A DNA stretch of 64,000 nucleotides from Epiperipatus broadwayi (lineage: Eukaryota > Onychophora > Udeonychophora > Euonychophora > Peripatidae). Every line of letters begins with the position of its first letter. Positions within the stretch are counted from its first letter, which is position 1. The notes beneath the pieces were generated by a model. It saw nothing but the letters and a program-made list of their open reading frames with translations, was not told the DNA's origin and ran no database searches. Position numbers and translations under genes: made by a program. Below, one piece after another: positions 23,646 to 38,477 of the stretch. The DNA lies in contig JAQFVV010006737.1 of NCBI GenBank assembly GCA_028023455.1, forward strand, positions 186,001-250,000, given 5' to 3'.

Positions 23646-25360
23646 AGAACATGAATATAGTGTGTATGCACGTGTGATAATGATTGAACTAGCTACCGAT
23701 TTGTTGACATTTGAAGAGTAACTAAAATTACCTTAGTCCCACCACATAAAATATCTCTATTGTAAAGCCTAGGGCGAAGGAATATTAGATTAAAATGATT
23801 AAATAAAATTATTAAATTTTATTATTGGAAGCATTACCCTTGGAAATAAATCAGCAACTAAAGGCATTAAACACTGGGGGGGGGGGGGGTGAAATTTAAT
23901 GTTCGCTATGTCTGGGATAAAAATGAGAACAAAAATATAACATATGTGAGGGTAAATATTATTTTTATCTGCCTGATATTAATATTAATCCATGGTAATC
24001 GTGATTCCCTAATAATTAAAAATGAATATTTATATTTTAAAACCTCTTGACATTATCTATTGATTTAGGGATATTTATTTATTTCGTTTTATTTTATATC
24101 ATAAGACGGTTGTAGAACAGGGGAAAGCCATGTGAATCATCAAGTGAATGTATATATTATGTATTGAGTTGTAGTATGTTAATAAAATTTGTTATTTGTT
24201 TTAAATAAAAATTTGCATACGTCTCAATGTTTTGTGGGTTATTATAATCTAGACATCTCAAATCCAATCATACATCAATATATTATTATTAATAGTTGAA
24301 TCATCATTTTCGTAAATAATATCCGGTAAAATTTATTTAAAATGGTTAATTTTCCGAGCTTATGTGGCATGACAATACTCAAGATTACCAAATAATTTAA
24401 TATAGTTGAAATATAAATTATGAATAGGGATGTTTATTGGGTGATAGTGGATGCAGTGGGTGGGCATAAAATCTTTTACCCATCCGTTGTATTCAAACAC
24501 CTCCCTAGATGCACTTCCTTATGATTTTAATTTAATTATAAAAGCGTTCATAATATGTTATTTCTAAAAGATTTTAATAAGCTTAAATTATTCGAGCTTT
24601 AATGTAAATAGACATTAAACTACATTAAAGACAGCCAAGATCAACATTGGAGGTGATCATGAGAGGGGTGTTTATCACCAATAATCCATAGCAGCTTGTT
24701 CGACCTCCACGCCTTATTGTTCTAAAAACCCCATGAAGAGATTATAATGGGAGAAATGAGCTAGCACAATGGAAAATTTAATAGTAAAAGAAATAATAGT
24801 GCATTAGACCTATGAATGTGAGGATGATGGGGGGATGGATCAGGAAGGTGGAGATGGATATAGAACTATTTGTAATTGGAACAAAATGTTAATTGTGATT
24901 TTAATGATAGTGAATGGGGAGTGTGCTGAGAATAGCCCAAAATTTCCAAGAATATTAGTATTATTATTTTTAATGAATTCCTGGTGGTTTCTTAATCGAT
25001 TGATTATTTATTAACCCATTCATTAAATATTATTGTTGAAATTTATTAATAAGTTATCGAAATGAGATTTGGCCTCAATATTTTCATTGAAGTTGCAATT
25101 TGGCGCCCTGGCAAATAAGATTATGGATGTTTTATCCCATCATCATCATCCCAGTAGCCTTTAGAAATAGTGTTAGCTGGGAACTATGAACCATCCATTG
25201 ATCTATCCTTAAAATGTTACAATTGGCATGCAACTTAGCCGCAAGTGTCTGAGTGCCAGATAGCTTCAATATAGGTTATAATTAATGCATTCCGTGGTCG
25301 CCTGAGCTGAAATAAATAAATATTACAATTGATCCATAACGTGGATGTGCGACCATTTGA
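23646..25360. other. Unrecognised stretch, less repetitive than its surroundings
   Basis: 1.7 kb without long microsatellites or the repeat families A-F, and with somewhat more GC-containing words (for example GTTCGACCTCCACGCC and GGCGCCCTGGC). A G run lies at 23876-23889. No open frame of coding quality on either strand, so nothing can be named. Confidence 0.45.
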
Positions 25361-25365
25361 ATAAG

Positions 25366-25448
<83 letters not shown>
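25366..25448. repeat. (TA)n microsatellite
   Basis: About 83 bp of TA. A second shorter TA run is at 25576-25607. Confidence 0.96.
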
Positions 25449-25449
<1 letters not shown>

Positions 25450-25454
<5 letters not shown>

Positions 25455-25572
25455 CATTGCAGTATACATTGAAGAATGATGTTTCCATTTCAATGAGCTG
25501 CAAAAAATTTGGCTATTCTTTATTTAAAGGTGTGTGGCTAAAATAATATAGCTATGGGACATTTCAAATATG

Positions 25573-25609
<37 letters not shown>

Positions 25610-26465
25610 CTATGTAATATCTATATACCATAGATAATATGTAAGAATATATTTTACAAGCGTATATAGACAATTTGTCAATAATTGCTGTAATAAATTT
25701 TAACAACTTTTGCTTTTTTGCTGAATCAAACTTTTAATACAAACTATCTTTATCAATGCAAGACTACAATAAGTCTAGAAGAAATAGATAATTTATATAA
25801 ATTTAAATAATTAATAACAGTCTTAGCATATAAATTAATATATTCACATGCATATAAACACAAATCAAAACAGTTACTAATTACAATAGATACTGACATC
25901 CTTGCATAGCTAAAGACTGACACATGACTAAAAAGATTGAAATTTCTAATTCAAGGAAGGTTAAATAAGTTTCATTAAGCAGGCAAATATAACGTTTTTG
26001 AAAGCAGAGAATCAAGTAGTCAGTTTTAACTCCCAATCTTCTATGAAATAAATATAATTACTTAGATAATAAAGCTAATAATCTTTAAGGATAGGTTGAT
26101 TCATAAATTTAAATACATCAAAGCAGTCCACAATATACTTACATTTACCAATCCCAAATAAATATTAATGTATGAACAACAAAAACTTAACACAGTAAAA
26201 ATTAGGTAAATTTCAAAGCACAATTATCTTCAGAAAGTGATGATTTATCTCAAGGATCTTCAAAATAATTATTGCTTAGATAAAAACAGGCAATATATAT
26301 TAAAATTTATATTTGGATTTATCTGTGATGGCTCAACATTGTATTCATGTTTTATTGATTCATATCTTCTATTTAATGTGTAGCATTCAAATGTTGCTAC
26401 AGAGATAGAAAAGCAAAAATAAAAGAAATATATTTATAGACAATATAAATTATATTTCTACATCT
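25450..26465. other. AT-rich non-coding stretch
   Basis: Nothing recognised apart from the short TA run at 25576-25607. Confidence 0.5.
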
Positions 26466-26468
26466 TTA

Positions 26469-26482
26469 ATTGATAAAATGTG

Positions 26483-26525
<43 letters not shown>

Positions 26526-26594
26526 CATTTTATCAATATTAATATGCTCTTTTATATATATATATATATATATATAAAAGAGCATATTAATATT
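26469..26594. repeat. Two abutting TA-centred inverted repeats
   Basis: First foldback: 18-19 bp arms at 26469-26487 and 26519-26537 around TA. Second foldback: perfect 20-bp arms at 26535-26554 and 26575-26594 around TA. The foldbacks overlap by 2-3 bases, the same layout as 10625-10750 but with unrelated arm sequences. Confidence 0.9.
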
Positions 26595-26683
26595 TCTAAA
26601 CAAGCATATTTTATTATTTATTTTTTTTCATGATAAATGCCACAAGAGAAAGTATTTGAAATCTTTATCTAGAATTGTCCCCA

Positions 26684-26724
26684 TCCCTATACTGGTTTTG
26701 AGCTAATGCTCTCTTCAATGAGGA
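26684..26724 (-). ncRNA. Hammerhead-like motif (family A), perfect stem II
   Basis: Minus strand: TCCTCA, box TTGAAGA, stem II GAGC-ATTA-GCTC (perfect four pairs), AAA in place of GAA, ACCAGT, unpaired A, TAGGGA. Stem I pairs at five of six positions. Core changes at positions 3, 7 (allowed) and 12 make activity unlikely, but the architecture is very clear. Confidence 0.5.
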
Positions 26725-26888
26725 GCTAGAACAGCAGATACAAAATACCAACTCAAGCCAAGTATTTATTTAATTCTTAACTATCTGATGTCCTAGCTTA
26801 TCAATGAAGAGAGCCATAGTTAAAAACTGGTCTGGAGATGGGGACAATTCTAAATACAGATAATGCTTTCTCTTGTGCATTTCTCATA

Positions 26889-27024
<136 letters not shown>

Positions 27025-27060
27025 AAAATAAGCTTGTTTAGAGCTATTAGTACGCTCTTT

Positions 27061-27558
27061 ATTTATTACATATTTGTAAATACAAGCTATATGTCATATG
27101 ATATATGAATTGTTTTCAGTAATATATATATATATAGTTTTCTGTTCTTCCTGTATATGTGCTAGTTCTTTATTATTGCAACTATGTTTAACTTTCAATC
27201 TCATTTTCCATGTAATAATTCTGTAGTGTGGATGTCTAAAGAGCTGTTGGTATTACTAGAGATAATATTAACAGAAAATAGATAGCAAATTTCCTAATGG
27301 TTTGGCTTTAAATTATTTTATCTCATCCAAAATTTAAAAAAAAGCTAGATTACTTTGACTTATTTTATTAAATTTAAATGTAGAATACTTTTTCATATAG
27401 TTGAAAGCATTATTATTATTAGTATGGCGGTTGAAATGAGGCCAATATATTGATGGGTTAGTAAGAAATCACATACACATAAAAAACTAAAGTTTTATTC
27501 ACCATTTTTGCTTTACTATCTCTCTCTTTCTCTTTATATATATATTAAAAAATTATAC
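27061..27558. other. AT-rich non-coding stretch
   Basis: Nothing recognised. It ends in a CT-rich and TA-rich block (27515-27545) just before a TGTCACGG motif. Confidence 0.5.
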
Positions 27559-27760
27559 TGTCACGGAAATTCACCGTCTGTTTTAAATTGTAACTGAATT
27601 GCCCTCTAAAGTTGACCATTTCTTACCAGTATTTTATATATTTTCATTTAGAGTAGTCCAAAGCAATAGCAGCCAGAGAGAAAACTTAAATCAGTCTATA
27701 TATTTTAATGTAAATTGATTTTTTTTTAAAATAACTGAAACTACGTTTATAGAGTAAACA
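27559..27760. other. Possible element boundary starting TGTCACGG
   Basis: TGTCACGG at 27559-27566 follows a TA run, as do TGTAACGG at 31932, TGTGACGG at 45267 and TGTAACCG at 53825. The adjoining 17-mer TTCACCGTCTGTTTTAA (27570-27586) recurs in reverse complement at 33642-33658. LTRs of Gypsy-type elements often begin TGTnACGG. No second LTR or coding region was found. The far end is undetermined. Confidence 0.3.
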
Positions 27761-29358
27761 TAATTCTACTCATTTCTAAAACTATGTAATAAATAAATAC
27801 ATGATATATATGTGATAATAAATAAGATTTTAATAATATTGTTCTGAATAATTATAAATAATAAGACTTTAAATGCAGTAAAAAGTGTTCCAGTTTGATA
27901 TATTTTCTATTGTAAAACGTTATTGAACGTGGCAGTAAAGGGCAGTTCAATTATTGCTTATAATAGATTTGGCAAATTTCATATCGTATTATGTTTCTTT
28001 GATGTTAAAATATTATTTATCATTACACACCCACACACAGAACATTTTAAACAAATATCTTCTCTAATGACTTCTCATTGAGAAATAATGAAGACGAAGG
28101 CAAAGAACTCAATAGACTGGCCAATTTCTGGTTGGTGAGAGTTTGAATGATTTTTCATCCTTATTTTATCATCTAGCTAAGAATAACTTCCGATCCATTC
28201 TCAAACCGATAGTTAATTGTTATGATGGTTGATTATAAATTTTTACCTGAAAGAAAACTTCTAAGACTTTTGAAAATATTTTTTAATCTGAAATTAAATG
28301 CCTGTTCTTAAGTAAGGCAGGTTGACGTGCCATCTCTGCACAATTTTTATTTTTGCATGCAAGGTCCTTCTAATTGGAAGAAGATAAAAGTCTTTAAAAT
28401 ATCACTGCTATTAAAAGGGAAGTACTAAAGATTATTTTGTTATTCATATAGAATTTGCTTGCAAGGCTATATATAGCTGAAGCAGGATTACGTAATTTTA
28501 GACTAAATAAAATAAATCAGTTAACCCCTGAATATTCAAACCCAGATTTGCACTGTAGATTACATTTCAAAAATTTAATGCGTTCTAAATTGTTTTTTTT
28601 TTTTTTGGGGGGGGGGGGTTATTTTAACGAGACATAATTTTAACGAGGTATAATAAAAAAAGTTGTAATTTAAAAGGTATTTTAAAAGATCTTTATAAAT
28701 GAGCAGAGGTATACGCTCAGATTTTAAAAAAAAAATCTTAAAATATGTGCGTAGAGCGCACGCATACTCAATCTTAATAAGGATTAGAAAGAAGCCTTTC
28801 ATTGTACACTATTAATAGTGTTTGCAGCCACTTAAATCATTAATGTCACCTTAGTTTGTGTTATATAATTGAAAAAAAAAATCATTAGTGAATTACATTT
28901 ATCATTTGAGAACGAAGCTTTAATAGTGGCGGCCAACAGTTCACGTGAGTCAATTTATATTTCCAATCACTGCTAGCCTGAAGTAAACTGATAAGGTAGT
29001 ATAGGATTTCAAATACAATTTCTAGGAACAAGATGTTTTTTAATTTCATTAAATAATTCATTTTGTAAATTATATATGACTTTATAACAAGTTTTTTTTG
29101 AATAATAAGAGATAAATATGTCTCTATTCTTAAAAAAATACACAATATATCATCATCAGCAACACGTGTCAAATCACTAATTTTTTTATTCAGACTTTAT
29201 ATTTTTTTAATACTTAGCAAGTGTTTATATATTTTTTTATGGCAATTCTCTTTTATAATTCATGTTAGCACTATATTTTTTTTTTACTTTTGCCCCTTAT
29301 TCTATTAGAATATTTCTTCAAGGTTAGTATTTTTTTTTAATAATGGATCTATTGATTA
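27761..29358. other. AT-rich non-coding stretch
   Basis: No recognised gene. A 13-T run followed by a 10-G run lies near 28592-28618. The 95-residue minus frame at 28885-29172 shows no domain I recognise. Confidence 0.45.
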
Positions 29359-29366
29359 TTCTAGTC

Positions 29367-31851
<2,485 letters not shown>

Positions 31852-31931
31852 TTCTATTCAATTTATTTATTATTTTTAATTCGCTTTAACATTATTTGTT
31901 GTCTTTTTGCGTGTGTTTGTTATATATATAT

Positions 31932-33660
31932 TGTAACGGGAGAAAGATCTTTGAGATTCGCATATACTGACCCCAGGGCGCCACTAGTCCAAAAATAGAA
32001 ACTAGACATTTATTTTAGGGTGAACAGTATATGTGAATCAAAAGGCACCGAACTACACTCAGGGAGGAACAAGATATCTTAAATATTATTTAGAAAGTTG
32101 AGAAATCAAAGCACAAAGACTAACATCAGCCAAATTAAGTTTAAACAATTTATTAATTTTATTAAAAGTTGTGCAATAGAGTGAAGACATCTAGCCATGA
32201 ATATAAAAGTGACTTATGTTAACATACGCATATTTACCAGAGAGTGCACAAGAGTACAACAAACATGAAGGCATAAAACATTTTGGCAGCAAAATTATCT
32301 CACTTAAAATAGAAGAAAGGGTTAGGAAAATATCTTCTTGCTGGCCAATTGTAAAATTACAAAAGCAAACAACAACCCTAGCTTCCTGAATCAGGGATAA
32401 TAAAACAGTTACTGTCCCACTGGAAATCGACGTAACCAGCGTGGACGTCCGAGCAGTAATATTCTAATTACTGTCGTTAAAACACCACAGGACTGCTGTG
32501 CGTAATACTACATTCAAAGTAAACGTGGTTGATCTCACCTACAAGACAACAACAGATATTTGATTACGATCTTACGTAATCCAGAAAGAAATAGACTATT
32601 TCCAGACAACCCGAAGAAATAACTTGACAAATAGCCAGAAAAAAGATTTTGTTGTTTGCACAAACAGCGCAAACAAAACATGTTTAAAGATTCTTTATTG
32701 TACAACTAAGGGCAGGTAAATAAATAAAGATTATGAAAACTGCCAATGTGTTTTGTAATAGTTAACGAAATAATCAGGTATATATTAAACATATAAAATA
32801 CAATCACCTTATGCACCCCCTGATAAACGAAAATTGCAAACAAACTTGGAACCTTAAAACTAAGATTCCAAGACAAACTTTAAATACTAGAAAAGAGTAC
32901 ATACAGATAATAAATAATTAAAAAAACAACAACACCATTTTAAAACATATTTATCATTAGATTGAGTGGAGATTTAATTAAACGCAATTTATTTACCCTG
33001 GCTAGAATAGGAAAAAGTTTAGCTTACGGTAAGGCAGAGTTCTAGTGATTTAGTGATGAGTGGGCACTTTTTACAATAGTTCATCTTTCAGATCCTTTGA
33101 CAGTGGCAAGATAGAGGCAGTGTTTATTTTGGAGGCTCATGGCATGACTGAAGGAGAGCTGGTAGGCGTGGGTCCGTCCTTTGTTTAAATTAGCAAGACA
33201 TTCTAATGATGGCAAAACCCATAGTGGTAGATTTTGAAATCTTGCACAGCAATGAAGTTTGTCAATAATTAATTAAGTTTTTAGCAGGCAATTAAATGTC
33301 CGAACAGCTACTCAAACCATCTGACTCTTAGCAGTCAATAATCCAAGTGTGTATCTAATAATGAATTTCTTCTCTCTCCAAAAATTGGCGGGCTATCCTT
33401 GCCTTGCTACATTTCCCACTCAAAACTTTCATTAGTATCCATTCTATATTCCAGGCAAGGCAAATATTAATTTCCCGCTCAATCTAATTTAAGACTTCCA
33501 ACCAGGGATAATTGAAACAAAAACGACAAATACAAAACTAAATATCCGCTTTTTTTTTTTTAGAATTAACTTTAAAAATAATTACAATAAAAGCAACAGG
33601 AATATATAATTAGCAAGCTTGCCTGTTTTTAATCAAATTGATTAAAACAGACGGTGAAAG
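31932..33660. other. Unclassified element-like region starting TGTAACGG
   Basis: Begins TGTAACGG (31932-31939) right after a TA run and is less AT-rich than its neighbours (words such as CCCCAGGGCGCCACTAG and GGACGTCCGAGCAG). Ends are uncertain. The last distinct word is the 17-mer at 33642-33658, whose reverse complement is at 27570-27586. A structured patch at 32408-32470 pairs TTACTG with CAGTAA around inner complementary words CCAC and GTGG. No coding frame seen. It could be a decayed LTR element or a non-autonomous element. Confidence 0.35.
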
Positions 33661-34778
33661 TAAACTATTTTACAATCAATTTTATAAACATTAAATAATC
33701 TATTTTAAAATATAAATGTGTATGTGTTTTAAATAATAATAAAAAATTGAGCATTAGACATTTAATGAAAATGAAGTTGTTTTCCCTTTTTAATTTTAGT
33801 AATAAAACAATTGAATCGGAAATAAATCTGGCTCAATATATATCTATGTATTTATGTACATTCTTAAATACATATATACATAATACACATGCACATATAT
33901 ATAAACAGGTTATAGATAACTTTTTCCAAACTCATTCGTGTATACTTCATTGTAATAATGTCCCAAAGTTTAAGATTGGTTCACACTAACCATCAACTGT
34001 GTGATGTATGTTATTATAAAATGACTGCAGAGAGTGCTGTAAGCCTTCATATATAACAAGATTAAAGATTTCACCAGTACAAACACACACAAAATTAAAA
34101 GTATAAAAATGGAAATTAATTGATAAATAGATAAAAAATTTGAGAAATTATTTAGATTAATGATATGAATCAGCACATTTATTAATACAATTTGCTATTA
34201 AATGGCATCAAGGGGTTCTCCTAATATCACACTGAAAAAATTGTCACAAGCTGGATAAAATACTAATATTTAAAACATCTATATCATTATCCATATTCAT
34301 AGAATGGAGTAAGAGTGTTAATAATGATAGGTGATGCTTAATTGGATTACTATATTGAGCTGTACTAGCACTGATGTGTTGATTACTTATACTCAAATAA
34401 GTGGGTATCATAATTTACATGAAATTTGATAATCTCCATGGGCATTAAGATATATTGTGTCCTCGGTCATGGAAAGAATATTAACAAAATTATGGATAGT
34501 GGTTTATTCTGTTTTTGTATACAACATTTTAAAACATATTCAATACTATCTGTAGTTAAATTTATATAAGAAAAACAGAATATAATAATTATAGTTTTAT
34601 AACATTAATTGAAATGTATATAAAATATTGTAAATCCCCATAGCTATATTTGTTGAGCCACACTCCCCTTTTACATAAAGAAATGCTCTTGAATTTTTTA
34701 CTGTATTCAAAAGACTGAAAAATTTGTTGTTTTTTTTTATTTATTTAAAAAGGAGAGTGATTTAAAGAGTAAAATATT
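33661..34778. other. AT-rich non-coding stretch
   Basis: No recognised gene or repeat. Two short frames (33747-33989, and 33970-34176 on the minus strand) have no domain features. Confidence 0.5.
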
Positions 34779-35326
34779 ATATATATACATTGTACAACCT
34801 AGGGGTATCCCAACTCCATTTGATCTTATATATGTATATATGAATCAGCATTTATTTTTATAGCGTCTGTATACAATTGTAATTACATTCATATCGGCCT
34901 TTCAAGCCAAATTGTGCAAACGCTTTTGCGAGTGTTAAATAATAAATGAATACCCTCTGACCAAACAAGATATATGCTATTTTTTTTAAAAATCTGGATC
35001 TTAATTTGCTATTGGATAAGAGGATTATTAATGGATGTAGTTTCTGGATGATATCTTACTTAACTTTAGTATATTATGCATTCTTTTGATAAAACTAGTT
35101 ATGGCACATTTAAAATATTATATTTATTGTACTATCTAGGAATATCCAACCACATCCGATCTTATATATAATAATAATTTCAACACAATTAATTGTTATA
35201 TATACTATTTAATTTTTTTAATCTGGATTTTAATTTATTATTGCATATGAGAATTATTAATGGTTGTAATTTCTGAATGATAACTTACTTAACTTTAATA
35301 TATTATGCATTCTTTTGATAAAACTA
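34779..35326 (+). repeat. Local tandem duplication
   Basis: Copy 1 (34779-35099) and copy 2 (35116-35326) share ATTGTAC...CCTAGG or CTAGGAATATCC near the start, a long GATCTTATATAT block, and end alike with TATTATGCATTCTTTTGATA. Copy 2 lacks an internal stretch of about 110 bases. Function unknown. Confidence 0.8.
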
Positions 35327-36819
35327 CATGATGTTTTGTTTATTTCCTAATTTAGTTTGAATGTTTCTGTTAGAAGATTCATAAATTTGTGCTTTGCTCT
35401 CTTCTGTATCCTTAAGAATCTAGTATGTTTATGAATTCATCAAAATTGGGAAATTGCTCATGATTTTTAAAAAGAAACATGAGCACATGTATACTTTTGA
35501 TACAATTAGTGACATAGTTGTAGTAGTGAAACAGCAAAGGTCATGTTGAAATTGAGATGGCGATTTTGAATTGTTTCATTTTATTATGCCATTGAGAATA
35601 AGCTTATGATCTATTTTTATTTATAAAAGCAATAATAGTAATAATAAGGAAAACAAGAAGTAACATTAAAATTTAACATTTTTTAAATACCGATAAAAGA
35701 AATCAAAACATCTCGAATTGTTAAAACGCAATACTTTTAAATAACACCGCTTATTCACACATCTCAAGAAATAATTGGTATGTTGTGTTTTCACAAGTAT
35801 AAATATATATGTATGTATGAGATAAGTTTTTTTTTTTTTTTTAAATGACTATTTTTTTAAAAAAGATTATTTATTATAATAATAACCACGCAACGAAGTC
35901 TATGAAAACATAGACCTCAAGTGTGTTGGTTAGCAACCATAAGAAAACTTTGTCATTAAAAAAAAAAAGGGGGGGGTCTTTTTAGTTTGTATTCATATAT
36001 ATGCTTCTATTAACATTTCCAAAAAGAAATTCACATGATTAACCAATATTTTCCTACAAAAAATAATGCAATGTATGTAATCACGAAATTATTAATTAAG
36101 GAATTACATAGCTGGATTATTAAAAAACAAAGCTGATATCTGCATTTAAAGACTGTAAAATATTATTGGAAGTTTAAATAACAAATATGGCTCCCATCAT
36201 GTTTGAAAGATTCATTGCTATTTCACTAAAGACCTGTAAAGTGTTCATCAAGATTTAAAACAAGCTCATATGCATATACTTTGGATACAATGCCAATATT
36301 TTATAAATGAAATCAATAATATTATTGAAAATAGGAAAACATAATATTGATTTATTACTGAAAGAATTATTTAATGAAACTGTAAAATGGTGATCTGCAT
36401 ACTCATTCATTATATCCATGGTCTAACTGTTGGAAGCAAAATCTTTTATACATTTTAAATAAAACATTTATTAATTTTGCATCATGATAGATATTATAAG
36501 AATTATTAGTGACTGTCCCCAAATACATATAGTTATGGTTAAAATGCAAAAATATTATAACAACAATATTAAATGAAGCCTGCAAAAATTAATCTGTGGT
36601 GCTGTTCAATGTCAGTAGAATTTGAATTAGAAATATGTGATGTAATGATCATTTAGAAATAAGTTAATGTGTCCAGATGTACTTATGCTGAAATCATAAG
36701 GGATAACCCACAAATATAAGTCTAAAATACCATTTCATTGTAATATTATTGTCCTATAATTATGGTGTATTTAAGTAATTTTACATAAATTATTGCCAGT
36801 CCAAGTGTTTTAAAACTTT

Positions 36820-36824
<5 letters not shown>
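35327..36824. other. AT-rich non-coding stretch
   Basis: Nothing recognised. An A run followed by eight G lies at about 35958-35977. Confidence 0.5.
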
Positions 36825-37028
<204 letters not shown>

Positions 37029-37202
37029 CACTTGACAAAATATATATAAAAAATAAAAAAAAAATATATAATAAAATATATATATATATATCTTATGTTA
37101 ATTAAACCAATTAAAACTAGAGGTTTTATTCCATATGAATCACATGTACCTATATGTCATAAGTTGTTTGGATTGAAATAATTCTTATTTCAAAATGAAA
37201 AA

Positions 37203-37861
37203 TTGTGCAAATATTCTAGTGATAAAATAAAAAATGTACATTTAATTGTTAATGACTTGTTGAAAATTGGTTATTATAAAAATGTTATTACTAATATTAT
37301 TAAAAAATTTAAAAGGAATCAACAATATAATAAAATTAAAAATAAAAATAATATCAAAATGAAATGGATTTCAATGCCATTTATATCAGATGAGCAGGAC
37401 AAGTTTATTAGGAGAATTTATAATAGTTTGTGTCATATTGCTTTTTTCTCAACAAATAATATAAATAGATTACTTAATAACTCTAAAATTCAAATTTCAA
37501 AGTTTAATCAAAATTCTATTCTATATAGATTAATATGTGGATGTGGCTTACAATACATGGTGAATCTAAGTGTACATTTGAGAAGAGAATAAAAGAGCAT
37601 ATGCTTTTATATAATAGAATTCAAAAAGAGAAACAATCTGGAATAGATGTAAATAAACACTCAGCATCTGTTGTATTTGATCATAATAAATCTTGTCAAT
37701 ATGTATTTAAATTTGATTATAAATATATGAAAATTATTCAAATTGAACATTGTCATAATAAACGTAAAATAAAAGAGGCTATGTTGATTTCAAGAAATCA
37801 TCAAATGTTAATGAATCGCCAGTCATCAAATGTTAAAATAACAGAATTGTGGGAGATCTGA
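37203..37861 (+). pseudogene. Penelope-like GIY-YIG endonuclease, one frameshift
   Basis: Two overlapping frames (37203-37592 and 37535-37861) join into one protein if a single base change of frame is allowed near 37555-37560. The join lies inside the second half of the GIY-YIG signature: ICGCGLQY in the first frame, then GESKCTFEKRIKEH in the second. In Penelope-like elements this domain follows the reverse transcriptase. It has a Cys-x-Cys-Gly motif, then YIGET/S, then a catalytic arginine and EH. The tail FDYKYMKIIQIE and KEAMLISRN also fit the family. The domain nicks target DNA. The break lies exactly at the YIG motif, so this copy is inactive, but it is otherwise well kept. Confidence 0.82.
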
Positions 37862-37911
37862 ATTTAACTATGGGTATTGTTAAAGGTTGTCTTGTCTTGA
37901 TTATTCAATGT

Positions 37912-37968
37912 TATATAGTTGATAAAGACTACAAAATGTATAGTCGAAAGTACTTCTAAAAATAATAT
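37912..37968 (+). ncRNA. Hammerhead-like fold in Penelope terminal repeat
   Basis: TATATAG (37912-37918), box TTGATAA (37919-37925), one A, stem II GACTA (37927-37931) with TAGTC (37941-37945), GAA (37946-37948), palindrome AGTACT (37949-37954), unpaired T (37955), then CTAAAAATA. Against CTGATGA the changes are C3 to T and G8 to A. Positions 3 and 8 pair in active hammerheads, so T3-A8 would keep the pair. Hammerheads in Penelope terminal repeats are established. Confidence 0.5.
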
Positions 37969-38070
37969 AATTTATGTAAATTTTACTGTAGTTTGATATA
38001 TATATATTGATTTGTATATTACATATATTGAGGAACGAATATAGATATCAAACTTAATTTATTATATATA

Positions 38071-38476
38071 TATATATATATATATTGAAGTAAACATTCC
38101 ATGTATGTCTGTTGATATAAAGACTAATTGCTTTAAAGCAAGCAATTAATTAGATGAAATGTTTGTAGGTGATTATGATTAGAAATAATCATTGATTATA
38201 TTTTATTAAGATGACTTATTTATTCACACAGGCCTTCATCAGTGATGATCCTTGGATTTGAGAGCATTGCATCTAGATTTTAGGATCTAATGCAACTCTC
38301 CAGCAACCACCTTTTATCTCTATTTAACTACAAAACTATGAGTCTTAAATTGAAAACACAATATTTTCAATCCAAGTTCATCAGCTTATATACTCATATA
38401 GGTCTGAACTCAGTTCAGTACCTATACATTTTGGTGTCTTTGGTTCTTTAATAATCATAGCCACAACTATATTAGG
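38071..38476. repeat. Diverged family A-related sequence
   Basis: Words such as CTTCATCAGTGATGATCC, GAGAGCATTGCATCTAG and GGTCTGAACTCAGTTCAG (about 38400-38420) link this stretch to families A and A2, but the order is scrambled. No coding. Confidence 0.5.
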
Positions 38477-38477
38477 C

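Larger units (their letters stand above)
37090..38070 (+). mobile_element. Penelope-like retroelement, 3' part
   Basis: Holds the endonuclease end of a Penelope-like element (pseudogene at 37203-37861) followed at 37899-38070 by a terminal repeat that also occurs as an inverted pair at 19345-19585. The reverse transcriptase part is missing; the copy stops upstream at the TA foldback. Confidence 0.75.

Noticed and set aside
22993-23721. Several long frames across 23.0-23.7 kb
   Set aside because: Their length comes from the 500 undetermined bases.
25120-25215. CATCATCATCATCCC block as a SINE head
   Set aside because: Cephalopod-type SINE heads with CATCATCATC are familiar, but the following bases do not match any such head, and no A/B box pair was found.
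28885-29172. 95-residue minus-strand frame MTRVADDDIL...
   Set aside because: The DDD near the start is not in a recognisable reverse-transcriptase or transposase context, and the rest is hydrophobic from AT-rich codons.
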